From: Caenispirillum bisanense
GTDB taxonomy: Bacteria; Pseudomonadota; Alphaproteobacteria; Rhodospirillales; Rhodospirillaceae
Reading direction: 5' to 3'
NCBI RefSeq assembly: GCF_900230255.1
Contig: NZ_OCNJ01000001.1
Coordinates: 310,001 to 374,000 of the forward strand
Length of the DNA stretch: 64,000 bases
The notes below the pieces were generated by a model. It saw only the letters and a list, made by a program, of their open reading frames with translations. It was not told the DNA's origin and searched no databases. Below are positions 46,827-55,535 of the stretch, in pieces. The stretch's first letter is position 1. The number at the start of each line of letters is the position of its first letter. Both the position numbers and the translations under genes were made by a program.

Positions 46827-48554
46827 TCACACCGCCTCCGCCTCCACGCCACCCCCCGCCACGCCCAGCTTGTCGCGCAACTCGCCCCGGTGCAGCCAGC
46901 GCCAGGTCTGCCAGTAGAACAGCACCTGCTGCGCGGCGGGAGAGACGGTCCGGCCGTCGCGCAGGGCGGCGAAGGCGGGGCCGGCGAGGAGCGGGTCGGG
47001 GGCGCCCCACAGCGCCGGCGCGTCGAGCCAGGCGGAGCGGCGGAAGGCGGGCAGGCGGCCCTTCAGGCCCATCAGCCGCATCAGGCGCGGGCGGCGGCGG
47101 ACGAAGCGGCCGGCGCGGATCAGGTTGGCCCACAGGTAATACTCCACCGACAGGGCATGCGGCCGCACCAGCGTGTCGCCCGATGCAATGGGGACGCTCA
47201 GCGCTTCCGGCATCACCGCGCGGAACAGATCGAAGTAGAGTTGGCCGCCGGCCTTGCGCTCGGCCGGCAGGGGCAGGGTGGCTTCGATGAAGGCGCGCGT
47301 CATGCCTGGCGTCAGGGGCTGGGCGGCGCGCTGGAACACCTTGAAGGGATTGGGCGCGATGCGGTTGCGGCCGCGGTTGCGCAGCACGAAGGCGGCCACA
47401 CCCGCCGCGTCGTCGCGGTCCTGGGCGATCTCGGCACGCAGGTCGGCCTCGAACCCCTCCCACATGGCGCGCGCGAGGTCGCGGCCGAAGACGGCGCAGG
47501 CGGCCTCCCACACCGGCGCGCCCCAGGGCCGCACCTTGGCGGCGACGAAGCCGGCGAAGCCGCCGGGGCCGTCGGCGGCGGGCTTCAGGGCCTTGTCGGG
47601 CAGCAGGCCGTCCCACACGGTGCGGCCGGGCGGCACAAACTGGCCGACCTGGGTGATGAACAGCCCCATGCCCGGCACCTCGCCATCGGAGGCGAAGAGG
47701 TAGTCGAGGAAGGCCGGCGACGAGAAGAAGTCCGGGTCCGGCCGGACGAACCGGCAGGGGATGCCGAGGCGCCGTGCCATGGCCTGGGCGTAGCGGCCGT
47801 CGGCGTCGAAGTTCTCGTCGGCGTGGGAGACCACCACCGCCTCCACCGGCACGCCGCGGCGGGTGAGGGCGCAGGCCATGAGGCGGGCGTCGAAGCCGCC
47901 GCTCAGCAGCAGGGTGTGGGGGTGACGGGCGGCGGCGACGGCGCGGTCCATGCTGTCGTCGAAGGCGGCGGCGACCTCGGCGGCGGAGGCGTCGCGGGCC
48001 GGGCGTTCGAGCCGCCACCAGCGGCGCGTCTCCACCACCGCGGCGGTGGCGAGGTCGATCACCACCACGCTCGCCGCCGGCACCCGCGTCACGCCCTCGG
48101 TCAGGGTGCGGTCGCCGAGGGTGGTGCCGAGGGCCAGGAAGCCGCCCCATGCGGCGGGGTCGGGCGCGGCGGCGGGGAAGGCCTTGGTGTCGCTGCACAG
48201 GCGCAGGCCGTCGGGACCGCGGCTCCAGTACAGCGGCTGCAGGCCGAGGAAGTCGGTGGCGATCACCAGCCGGCCGGCCGCCTCGTCCAGCAGCACGAGG
48301 ACATGGATGCCGTCGCGCTCGGCGAAGGCGCCAGCGGCCTCGCGCCAATGGGCGGGGCAGGCGGGGGGCTCGGGCAGGGGCGTGCCGCTCACCAGCAGGG
48401 TGCAGGAGCCGGCGCGCAAGGTGCGCACGGCGCCGTCGGCGGCGATGGAGAAGCCGGGGCGGTCGATGCGCTCGCCGCGGCCGGCCGGCGGCTGCAGGCG
48501 AGCGAGCAGGGCCGAGGCGTCGCCGCCGCCGATGTGGATCGCGAGCTTGCTCAT
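46827..48554 (-). CDS. Asparagine-synthase-like protein lacking the glutaminase cysteine
   Basis: A 575-residue AsnB-like protein. The N-terminal domain keeps the Ntn-fold landmarks (RLVIATDFLGLQPLYWSRG, LRLCSDTKAFP) but starts MSKLAIHIGGG, so the catalytic Cys2 of glutaminases is absent. The synthetase domain has TLLLSGGFDARLMACALTRR in place of SGGLDSS (the second serine is Ala), followed by a long C-terminal region. Ammonia- or amine-using relatives include lasso-peptide and beta-lactam cyclases, but no precursor or protease gene lies nearby. Start ATG at 48554 has GGAG upstream. Confidence 0.8.
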   Translation of the reverse strand: MSKLAIHIGGGDASALLARLQPPAGRGERIDRPGFSIAADGAVRTLRAGSCTLLVSGTPLPEPPACPAHWREAAGAFAERDGIHVLVLLDEAAGRLVIATDFLGLQPLYWSRGPDGLRLCSDTKAFPAAAPDPAAWGGFLALGTTLGDRTLTEGVTRVPAASVVVIDLATAAVVETRRWWRLERPARDASAAEVAAAFDDSMDRAVAAARHPHTLLLSGGFDARLMACALTRRGVPVEAVVVSHADENFDADGRYAQAMARRLGIPCRFVRPDPDFFSSPAFLDYLFASDGEVPGMGLFITQVGQFVPPGRTVWDGLLPDKALKPAADGPGGFAGFVAAKVRPWGAPVWEAACAVFGRDLARAMWEGFEADLRAEIAQDRDDAAGVAAFVLRNRGRNRIAPNPFKVFQRAAQPLTPGMTRAFIEATLPLPAERKAGGQLYFDLFRAVMPEALSVPIASGDTLVRPHALSVEYYLWANLIRAGRFVRRRPRLMRLMGLKGRLPAFRRSAWLDAPALWGAPDPLLAGPAFAALRDGRTVSPAAQQVLFYWQTWRWLHRGELRDKLGVAGGGVEAEAV

Positions 48555-48723
48555 GCCGGGGCTCCGCCAGGGTCGGGGGCGGCCAGTATCGACCGCCGCG
48601 CCGCCCGATGAAATTCGGCCTGAAGGCGTCGTTAGGATGATGCTGATGATCGACTTTCGGCGAACGTCCGGGCACTTCCGCGTGTTGGCTCGACAAACCC
48701 CCGACCGCACCGGGAGGCGCCCC

Positions 48724-48909
48724 ATGCTCCGTTCCGCCGCCGTGCTGGCCGCCGGCCTCGCGCTCGTCGCCTGTACCGACCTCCACGGCCCCTACGAGGG
48801 GCAGGACGTGCCCTATGGCGTCGGCGAGCGGCAAGTGCTGGGCGCCGAAGGACCGGGCTGGGTGCCGGAAGACCCGGTCGACCAATCCGCCGAAGGAGAC
48901 CGCCCATGA
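48724..48909 (+). CDS. Small lipoprotein
   Basis: A 61-residue lipoprotein: MLRSAAVLAAGLALVACTDL has a standard lipobox (ALVAC), and the short mature part is DLHGPYEGQDVPYGVGERQV followed by an acidic end. GGGAGG precedes the ATG. Stop and next start overlap (ATGA), so it is coupled to a second lipoprotein. No family recognised. Confidence 0.75.
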   Translation: MLRSAAVLAAGLALVACTDLHGPYEGQDVPYGVGERQVLGAEGPGWVPEDPVDQSAEGDRP

Positions 48910-49190
48910 TCCGCCTGCCCCTGCTCATGCTGCCCGCCGCAGTTCTGGCCCTGTCGGCCTGCGTCGCGGGTGGACCGCCCGTCGAGGACCAGCGCACCGT
49001 GGCCGTGCCCGACGGCCGCTACGACTATCTGCAGGGCGAGGTGCCCTACGACACCCCCGCCATGACCGAGACCGAGGCCGAACTGGTGGAAAAGGCCGGG
49101 CGCGTGCCGGCCGAGCCGCGCCGGGACTCCGATGAGGCCTCCGGCGACCGGGCGCTCGGCGACCTGGACGAGGAACTGTTCGACCGCTGA
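48906..49190 (+). CDS. Second small lipoprotein
   Basis: A 94-residue lipoprotein with signal LPLLMLPAAVLALSACVAGG (lipobox ALSAC) and an acidic, Glu/Asp-rich mature part ending DLDEELFDR. The segment YDYLQGEVPYDTPAM resembles YEGQDVPYGVGE in the preceding protein, so the two may be diverged paralogues. Coupled to it by ATGA. Confidence 0.77.
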   Translation: MIRLPLLMLPAAVLALSACVAGGPPVEDQRTVAVPDGRYDYLQGEVPYDTPAMTETEAELVEKAGRVPAEPRRDSDEASGDRALGDLDEELFDR

Positions 49191-49260
49191 CCGGCGACCG
49201 CGCCGCCGGCCACGGCGTTGTTCCGGTAAGACCCGACTTCAACAGACCGGAGGACGCCGC

Positions 49261-49668
49261 GTGCCGATCCCGACGATCCCGTCTCTTCGCCGCTCCCTCT
49301 GCCTCGGGCTGGTGGCCGCCGCCGTCGCGGCCGCGCCCGCCGTCGCCGCCGATGCCATGGAGCAGGACGCCGGCCAGGCGGCCCAACCGCGCGGCCTCAC
49401 CGATGACGGCAAGCTCCGCCAGCCCAAGGGCGCCGAGCGCTGGGAGCAGGTGGAAGAAACCATCAACCCCGGCACCACGGCCGGCCGCGACGACGTCGAC
49501 GCCGGCGAGGGGCCGGAGGCCCTGCCGCCCGGCCCGGTGCAGAGCGTCGTCCGCCCCGAGCCGCTGGAGCCGGCGACGCCGCCCACCGCTCCCGACGTCG
49601 CCGAGGACCGGGCGCGGCCCGACCAGCCCCTGCAGGACACGCTGCCCACCGCCGACGGCGACGGCTGA
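49261..49668 (+). CDS. Exported low-complexity protein
   Basis: A 135-residue protein with a signal peptide (LRRSLCLGLVAAAVAAAPAV followed by AADA) and a mature part rich in Pro, Glu, Ala and Asp with no predicted fold (NPGTTAGRDDVDAGEGPEAL). GTG start at 49261, with CGGAGGA upstream. Third in a run of small exported proteins. Confidence 0.7.
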   Translation: MPIPTIPSLRRSLCLGLVAAAVAAAPAVAADAMEQDAGQAAQPRGLTDDGKLRQPKGAERWEQVEETINPGTTAGRDDVDAGEGPEALPPGPVQSVVRPEPLEPATPPTAPDVAEDRARPDQPLQDTLPTADGDG

Positions 49669-49736
49669 GGACTGTCGGCGGTGCAGCGGTCGTGGCACCA
49701 TGAGCCGTCCGAACCACCGCCGGGAGCATCGCCGCC

Positions 49737-50135
49737 GTGACCACCCCCGCCGCCACGCCGCGCACCGAGCTTCCGTGGCACACGGTCCTGCTGCGCGGAC
49801 TGGTGTGCCGCTGCCCGAGCTGCGGCCGCGGCCGTACGTTGCGCGGCTATCTGCGCGTCGCCGAGACCTGCGCCGTCTGCCACGCCCGCTTCGGCCACCT
49901 GCGGCCCGACGACGCGGCGGCGTGGCTGACCATCAGCATCGTCGGCGCCCTGGTGTTTCCCGGGCTGCTGATCGCCGAGATGGGCTGGCATCCGCCGGTG
50001 CCGGTGACCATCGGCGTCGCGCTGGCCGGCTCGGCGGCGCTGGTGCTGGCCCTGCTGCCGCCCGCCAAGGGGCTGATTCTGGCCGTCCTGTGGCGGCTCG
50101 ACGACGGTCACGGGGGCGGCGCCGCCAGCCAGTAG
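49737..50135 (+). CDS. DUF983 family membrane protein
   Basis: A 132-residue protein with an N-terminal cysteine cluster VCRCPSCGRGRTLRG and a second pair TCAVCHARFG, likely zinc-binding, followed by two membrane helices (WLTISIVGALVFPGLLIAEM and VTIGVALAGSAALVLALLPP). The order zinc motif, HLRPDDAAAW, two helices matches DUF983. It is a conserved alphaproteobacterial family of unknown role, sometimes near cytochrome-oxidase genes. GTG start at 49737 with GGGAG upstream. Confidence 0.88.
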   Translation: MTTPAATPRTELPWHTVLLRGLVCRCPSCGRGRTLRGYLRVAETCAVCHARFGHLRPDDAAAWLTISIVGALVFPGLLIAEMGWHPPVPVTIGVALAGSAALVLALLPPAKGLILAVLWRLDDGHGGGAASQ

Positions 50136-50211
50136 GACGCGGCGCTGCGAGCCACAGCGCCGCCGGGGCGTTGGCAGGAAAAGCCTCGTTCACCGCCCGG
50201 AGGACACCGCC

Positions 50212-50649
50212 ATGCCCCGCCGCCTCTGCCTGTCCGCCCTCGCTTTCGCGGGTGCCATCGCCGGGCCCGTCGCCGCCGGTGCTCAGACCGACGACGTGTG
50301 GCGGCGCATGGCCGAGGGCGGCAGCATCACCGTCGCCGAAGTGCGCGCCAACAGCACGCGGGCCTTCCGCGCCATCGACCAGGACCGCGACGGCATCGTC
50401 ACGGGCCGCGAGTTCGCCGCCTTTCCGCTGCCCGCCGGGCTCGGCGGCTTCGCCGACCGGCCGGAGCTGCGGGCCGATCTGTTCGACCGCATCGACCTGA
50501 ACTCCGACGGCCGCATCGCCGCCGCCGAGTGGGAGGACGCCGTGCGCGAAGACGTTTCCATCGCCGACGCCGACGACGACGGCCAGGTGACGCTGGAGGA
50601 ACTGTCGCAGGCCGACCTGGGGACGGTGATCCTCGACTTTTTCGACTGA
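50212..50649 (+). CDS. Periplasmic EF-hand protein
   Basis: A 145-residue exported protein: signal peptide LCLSALAFAGAIAGPVAAGA, then three EF-hand loops DQDRDGIVTGREF, DLNSDGRIAAAEWE and DADDDGQVTLEEL, the last two as a canonical pair. It probably binds Ca2+ in the periplasm. GGAGGA precedes the ATG. Function unknown; it closes the run of small exported proteins. Confidence 0.85.
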   Translation: MPRRLCLSALAFAGAIAGPVAAGAQTDDVWRRMAEGGSITVAEVRANSTRAFRAIDQDRDGIVTGREFAAFPLPAGLGGFADRPELRADLFDRIDLNSDGRIAAAEWEDAVREDVSIADADDDGQVTLEELSQADLGTVILDFFD

Positions 50650-50756
50650 CGCCGGCCAGGCATCCGTCCGGACTATCCAACTGGAGGTTTCGCCCCGCGT
50701 CATTTCCGCCCATGTGGAACAAAGCGACGATCAAGATCGCAAGCGGGAGGATGGGC

Positions 50757-51506
50757 ATGACGGGCAGGGTCACGATGTCGCGCCATGGCGACGTCGCGGT
50801 GGTCGCCGTGACGGCGGCGGCCGGGACGGGCTTGGTTCCGGCGCTGCGGCGCGGGCTGGCGGAGCATCTGCGGGCGGCGGAGCGCGACGCCCGCGTGCGC
50901 CGCATCGTGCTGCTGGCCGAGGGCGGCGCCCTGGCCGGCGATGGCGACGGGGATCCGCTGGCGGTTCCGTCGGCGGCCGCGCTGGCGGCGCAGGTGGAAG
51001 CCTGCCGCAAGCCGGTGTTCGGCGCCCTCGACGGCCTCGCCCTGGATGCGGGGCTGGAAGTCTTCCTCGCCTGCCGGCTGCGCACCGGCTCGCCGCGCTG
51101 CGGGCTCGGATTTCCCGCCGCCGCGGCGGGACGCATGCCGCGGGCCGGCGGCACGCAGCGGCTGCCGCGGCTGGTCGGAGTGGCGGCGGCGCTGGACCTT
51201 CTGGGCTCCGGCCGTCTGGTGGAAGCCGAGGCGGCGGTGGCGCTCGGGTTGCTCGACACGGTGGCGCAGGACCCGCTGGTGGGATCGGCCCTCTCCGCCG
51301 CCCGCCGCCTCGCCGACGCCGATCTGCCGCCACCGGTGGCACGCCGGATGCCGGCGGGGGAACCGCCCGCGGGCACCGATCCGCTGGCCCGCGCCGTCGC
51401 CGCTTCCTTCCGGCCGCTCGCCGAAGGATCGGCGGTGGAGGCGGCGCTCGCGGCGGCGGCCGATTCCTTGCAGTTGACGGAAACCCCTACCGACGGTCAA
51501 CAATAG
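50757..51506 (+). CDS. Enoyl-CoA hydratase/isomerase-like protein with degenerate active site
   Basis: A 249-residue crotonase-fold protein. AAAAGRMPRAGGTQRLPRLV matches the family GIIPGAGGTQRL motif, and AVALGLLDTV matches the hydratase end. The usual CAGAD oxyanion motif is replaced by ALAGDGDGDPLAVPS, and KPVFGALDGLALDAGLEVFL replaces the canonical AVxGxAxGGGxELA, so activity is uncertain. I chose the ATG at 50757 for its GGGAGG site six bases upstream. It precedes the acyl-CoA synthetase gene by 57 bases and probably shares its transcript. Confidence 0.75.
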   Translation: MTGRVTMSRHGDVAVVAVTAAAGTGLVPALRRGLAEHLRAAERDARVRRIVLLAEGGALAGDGDGDPLAVPSAAALAAQVEACRKPVFGALDGLALDAGLEVFLACRLRTGSPRCGLGFPAAAAGRMPRAGGTQRLPRLVGVAAALDLLGSGRLVEAEAAVALGLLDTVAQDPLVGSALSAARRLADADLPPPVARRMPAGEPPAGTDPLARAVAASFRPLAEGSAVEAALAAAADSLQLTETPTDGQQ

Positions 51507-51563
51507 GCGCCAGGGACCGGTCCGCCAGAGGCCGGCCACAGGAACCGTTCCGGGAGGCTTTTC

Positions 51564-53228
51564 ATGTTCGGACTCATGCAGGACCGGCCGCTGATGATCG
51601 CGTCGATCCTCGGCCACGCCGCGCGCCACCATCGCGACGCCGGCATCGTCACCAACACGGTGGAAGGCGGCCTGCACCGCTGCACCTATGCCGAGGCGGA
51701 AAGCCGCGCCAAGCGCCTCGCCCGCGCGCTGGAAGCCCGCGGCGTGCAGCGCGGCGAGCGCATCGGCACGCTGGCCTGGAACACCTGGCGCCACCTGGAG
51801 ATCTACTACGGCGTCTCGGGCATGGGGGCGGTGTGCCACACCATCAACCCGCGCCTGTTCCCCGACCAGATCGTCTACATCGTCGGCCATGCCGCCGACA
51901 CGCACCTCTTCGTCGACCTGACCTTCGTGCCGCTGGTGGAGGCCATGGCCGACCACCTGCCCAAGTCGGTGCGCACCATCGTCGTCATGACCGACCACGC
52001 CCACATGCCGGCCGCCATGACGGTGCCGGCGGGGGTGGAAGTCGCCTGCTACGAGGATCTGCTGGCCGAGGCCGACGCCGACTACACCTGGCCGGAGTTC
52101 GACGAGAACACGGCGTCGTCGCTGTGCTACACCTCCGGCACCACGGGGGCGCCCAAGGGGGTGCTCTACAGCCATCGCTCGACGGTGCTGCACGCGCTCG
52201 GCGTCAACGCGCCCGACGTGCTGGGCCTGCGCTCGGTGGACCGGGTGATGCCGGTGGTGCCCATGTTCCACGTCAATGCCTGGGGGACGCCCTATGCCGC
52301 GCCGGCCGCCGGGGCGACGCTGGTGATGCCCGGCCCGCACATGGACGGCGCCAGCCTGCAGAAGGTGATGGAGGGCGAGGGCGTGACGGCGGCGCTCGGC
52401 GTGCCGACGGTGTGGCTCGGCCTGCTCGACCACCTGCGCAAGTCGGGCACCCGCATCGACGGCTGCCAGCGCCTCATCATCGGCGGCTCGGCCTGTCCGC
52501 GCCTGCTGTTCGAGGCCTTCGACCGCGAGTACGGCGTGCGCGTCGACCACGCCTGGGGCATGACGGAAATGAGCCCGCTCGGCACCTACAACACCCTGAA
52601 GCCGAAGCACGACGGGCTCGACGGCGAAGACCTGATGCAACTGCGGCTCACCCAGGGCCGCTCCATCTTCGGCGTCGACATGAAGATCGTCGACGGCGCG
52701 GGCACGGAACTGCCGTGGGACGGCAAGGCCTTCGGCAACCTGATGGTGAAGGGGCCGTGGGTGTGCCGCGCCTACTTCGGCCGCGAGGACGAGGTGGCCC
52801 AGACCCACGACGCCGACGGCTGGTTCCGCACCGGCGACGTGGCGACCATCGACCCCGACGGCTTCATGCGCATCACCGACCGCACCAAGGACGTGGTGAA
52901 ATCGGGCGGCGAGTGGATCAGCTCCATCGAGCTGGAGAACATCGCCGTCGGCCACCCCGACGTCGCCGAGGCCGCCGTCATCGCCGCCCGTCACCCCAAG
53001 TGGGACGAGCGCCCGCTGCTCATCGTCGTGCCGCGCGACGGGCGGGAGATCGACCCTTCCACGTTGCTCGGCTGGTTCGAGGGCAAGGTCGCCAAGTGGT
53101 GGATTCCCGACGCCGTGCTGGTGGTCGACCAGTTGCCGCATACCGCCACGGGCAAGCTGCAGAAGACCACCCTGCGCGACCGCTACGCCGACCACCTGCT
53201 GACAGGCGGCGGCGCAGCGGCGGAGTGA
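51564..53228 (+). CDS. Long/medium-chain fatty-acid-CoA ligase
   Basis: A 554-residue AMP-forming acyl-CoA synthetase. ATP motif [55 protein letters not shown] and the late lysine region [12 protein letters not shown] are all present. It activates fatty acids for beta-oxidation or lipid synthesis in the cytoplasm. Chain-length preference cannot be read. GGGAGG precedes the ATG. Preceded by a crotonase-like gene and followed, convergently, by a thioesterase gene. Confidence 0.94.
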   Translation: MFGLMQDRPLMIASILGHAARHHRDAGIVTNTVEGGLHRCTYAEAESRAKRLARALEARGVQRGERIGTLAWNTWRHLEIYYGVSGMGAVCHTINPRLFPDQIVYIVGHAADTHLFVDLTFVPLVEAMADHLPKSVRTIVVMTDHAHMPAAMTVPAGVEVACYEDLLAEADADYTWPEFDENTASSLCYTSGTTGAPKGVLYSHRSTVLHALGVNAPDVLGLRSVDRVMPVVPMFHVNAWGTPYAAPAAGATLVMPGPHMDGASLQKVMEGEGVTAALGVPTVWLGLLDHLRKSGTRIDGCQRLIIGGSACPRLLFEAFDREYGVRVDHAWGMTEMSPLGTYNTLKPKHDGLDGEDLMQLRLTQGRSIFGVDMKIVDGAGTELPWDGKAFGNLMVKGPWVCRAYFGREDEVAQTHDADGWFRTGDVATIDPDGFMRITDRTKDVVKSGGEWISSIELENIAVGHPDVAEAAVIAARHPKWDERPLLIVVPRDGREIDPSTLLGWFEGKVAKWWIPDAVLVVDQLPHTATGKLQKTTLRDRYADHLLTGGGAAAE

Positions 53229-53301
53229 CCTGACGGCGCGACCGCGCCGCGCGGCCCCTGCCGCGGGAGCCGAGCGCGCGCCGCGCGCGCCCGGCGCCTG
53301 A

Positions 53302-53337
53302 GGGCCTGCGGTGATCGGCTACGATCACCGCAGGCCC
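53302..53337. terminator. Terminator between the acyl-CoA synthetase and thioesterase genes
   Basis: A 16-bp perfect inverted repeat (53302-53317 with 53322-53337) around a GCTA loop, one of the longest stems in the window, followed by CCTTA. It serves the convergent junction. Confidence 0.75.
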
Positions 53338-53339
53338 CC

Positions 53340-53795
53340 TTACGTTACCGCCGTCTCCGGTCCCATCATCAGGCGCGACAGGGCGGTGCGCATGGGGTCG
53401 GACAGCGGCGTCGGCCGGGTGGTGGCGCGGTTCACGTAGACGTGGACGAAGTGCCCCTCGGCGCTCGCCTGCGGCTCGTCGTTGCGGAACAGGCCGACCT
53501 CGTAACGCACCGACGAGCGGCCGATGCGCGCCACCCGCAGGCCGGCGTCCACCCGGTCGGGAAAGGCGATGGGGGCGAAGTAGCGGCACTGGGTCTCGAC
53601 CACCAACCCGATGGTGGGGCTTGCACCTATGTCGAGAAGTCCAGCGGAGATCAGCCACTGGTTAACGACGGTGTCGAAGTAGCTGTAGTAGACGACGTTG
53701 TTGACGTGACCATAGACGTCGTTGTCCATCCAGCGGGTCGGTATGGACAGGAAATGACCATAGTCGTGTCGCTGCCCTATGGCTTCAGTAGGCAT
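53340..53795 (-). CDS. Acyl-CoA thioesterase, YbgC/4HBT fold
   Basis: A 151-residue hot-dog-fold thioesterase. The catalytic region is IPTRWMDNDVYGHVNNVVYY, with the aspartate and NNVVYYSYFD typical of the 4-hydroxybenzoyl-CoA/YbgC group, then TQCRYFAPIAFPDRVDAGLR and NRATTRPTPLSDPMRTAL. ATG at 53795 follows GGGAGG. It is convergent with the acyl-CoA synthetase and could hydrolyse its product or a phenylacetyl-type thioester. Confidence 0.88.
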   Translation of the reverse strand: MPTEAIGQRHDYGHFLSIPTRWMDNDVYGHVNNVVYYSYFDTVVNQWLISAGLLDIGASPTIGLVVETQCRYFAPIAFPDRVDAGLRVARIGRSSVRYEVGLFRNDEPQASAEGHFVHVYVNRATTRPTPLSDPMRTALSRLMMGPETAVT

Positions 53796-53938
53796 TCTTT
53801 TTTGCAACCTCCCTGCTAGACTGCCGGCCGAGCGATTCCTGCCCTTCCGGCGTTGCAATGGTATGGAAGTGGGCAGCGTCGGGCGCACCATGCACCCTTC
53901 GTGCATGGGACGCCGCCACCGAAGGAGGACCACCGCCC

Positions 53939-55465
53939 GTGCAGCCCGAGGATCTCACGCAATCCATCCTCGAACTGGCACCGAACGGCATCTACGAGAT
54001 CGCCGTCGACGGGACCATTCTCTACAGCAACGCCGCCCACCACCGCCTGCTCGGCTACCCCGACGGCACGCTCGCCGGGCGCAGCATCCTCGACCTGATC
54101 CCGGAGGAGGACGCCCGCCGCCTGCGCGGCGACCTGGAGATGCTGGCCCGGGAACAGCCGGACCCGCAACCCTACCTCAACCGCAGCTACACGCGCGACG
54201 GCCGCGAGATCGTGGTCGAGGTGCACTGGACTTACAAGCGTGACCGCACGTCGGGGCGTGTCACCGGCTTCATCGCCATCCTCAACGACGTCACCGCCCG
54301 CATGGAGGCGGAGCGCCTGCGCGACGAGGCGCACCGGGCGGCGGAACAGGCGGCGGAGGCGCGCTCGCGCTTCCTCGCCTCCGCCAGCCACGACCTGCGC
54401 CAGCCGCTGCAGGCGCTGGCCCTGTTCGTCAGCCGCCTGGAGCGCCGCGAGCTGGACGGCACGGCGCGCGAGCTGGTCGGCAACATCCGCGAGAGCGTCG
54501 CCACCCTGTCGTCGCTGCTCAACGGCCTGCTCGACATGAGCCGCTTCGACGCCGGCATGACCCAGCCGCGCGTCGACGACGTGCCGCTGGCCGACGTCTT
54601 CCGCCAGATCGAGCGCGACTTCGGCGCGGTGGCGGAGCGGGCGGGCCTGACCCTGCGCATCCGCCATCCCGACTGCGTGGTGCGCAGCGACCCGGTGCTG
54701 CTGCGCCGGGTGCTCGGCAACCTGGTGGTCAATGCCATCACCTACACCCGCCGCGGCGGCCTGGTGGTCGGCGCCCGCCGGCGCGGCCCCAATGTGCGGC
54801 TGGAGGTGTGGGACAGCGGCATCGGCATTCCGCCCGATCATCTGACCAACATCTTCCAGGAGTTCTACCAGGTCGGCAACGAGGCCCGCGACCGCCGCGA
54901 GGGCCTCGGCCTCGGCCTCGCCATCGTCGACCGCGCCTGCCGGGCGCTCGGCCATCCGGTGGAGGTGCGGTCGGTGTTCGGGCGCGGCTCGCGGTTCTGC
55001 GTGACCGTGCCGGCGGCGCTGCATTCTGCCCGCGGCATCGCCGGCGCCGTCGTGCCGCCGGCGGCGATCCCGCAGCCGGCGGCGCTGAAGGCCCGCGTCG
55101 GCATCGCCGAGAACGACCCGACCGTGCGCCGCGCCCTGGCGGGCCTGCTGTGCGACTGGGGGTGCGACGTCACCGCCGCCGCCGACGGTCCGGGCCTGCT
55201 GGCGGCGCTGGCGGAAGCGCGGGTGCGGCCTGACGTGGTGATCGCCGATCTGCGCCTGTCGGCGGGCATGGACGGCCTCGCCGCCATCGCCGCCGTCTCC
55301 GCCGAACTGGGGCGGCCGGTGCCGGCCCTGGTGGTCACCGGCGACACCGAGCCGGAGCGCCTGCGTGCCGTGGTGGCGGCCGGGCACGTGCTGCTGCACA
55401 AGCCCATCGACGCGGGTGACCTCAACGCCGCCCTGCGCCGCCTGCTGGACGGCGGCCACGGCTAA
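53939..55465 (+). CDS. PAS-domain hybrid histidine kinase with C-terminal receiver
   Basis: A 508-residue soluble sensor kinase. Order: PAS domain (~1-125; GIYEIAVDGTILYSNAAHHR), HisKA with phospho-His in ASASHDLRQPLQALALFVSR, HATPase_c (LVVNAITYTRRGGLVVGARR, VWDSGIGIPPDHLTNIFQEF, GLGLGLAIVDRACRALGHPV), then a receiver domain with acceptor Asp in VIADLRLSAGMDG. HDLRQP is the H-box of a proteobacterial hybrid group. No membrane segment, so the PAS senses an internal signal. GTG at 53939 with GGAGGA is preferred over the ATG at 53858, which has no ribosome site. No response-regulator gene is adjacent. Confidence 0.93.
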   Translation: MQPEDLTQSILELAPNGIYEIAVDGTILYSNAAHHRLLGYPDGTLAGRSILDLIPEEDARRLRGDLEMLAREQPDPQPYLNRSYTRDGREIVVEVHWTYKRDRTSGRVTGFIAILNDVTARMEAERLRDEAHRAAEQAAEARSRFLASASHDLRQPLQALALFVSRLERRELDGTARELVGNIRESVATLSSLLNGLLDMSRFDAGMTQPRVDDVPLADVFRQIERDFGAVAERAGLTLRIRHPDCVVRSDPVLLRRVLGNLVVNAITYTRRGGLVVGARRRGPNVRLEVWDSGIGIPPDHLTNIFQEFYQVGNEARDRREGLGLGLAIVDRACRALGHPVEVRSVFGRGSRFCVTVPAALHSARGIAGAVVPPAAIPQPAALKARVGIAENDPTVRRALAGLLCDWGCDVTAAADGPGLLAALAEARVRPDVVIADLRLSAGMDGLAAIAAVSAELGRPVPALVVTGDTEPERLRAVVAAGHVLLHKPIDAGDLNAALRRLLDGGHG

Positions 55466-55535
55466 TGGCCCTGGCTGCCGGCGCCGCCTGCGCTATGCTG
55501 GCGGCTAGTCCCGCACTGAAGAGAAGGCGCACGCC

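Noticed and set aside
46827-50135. Lasso-peptide cluster built on the asparagine-synthase-like gene
   Set aside because: No precursor peptide, RRE or leader peptidase gene nearby; neighbours are lipoproteins and DUF983.
53858-53938. ATG at 53858 as start of the hybrid kinase
   Set aside because: No ribosome site; the added residues are not PAS-like, whereas GTG 53939 follows GGAGGA.
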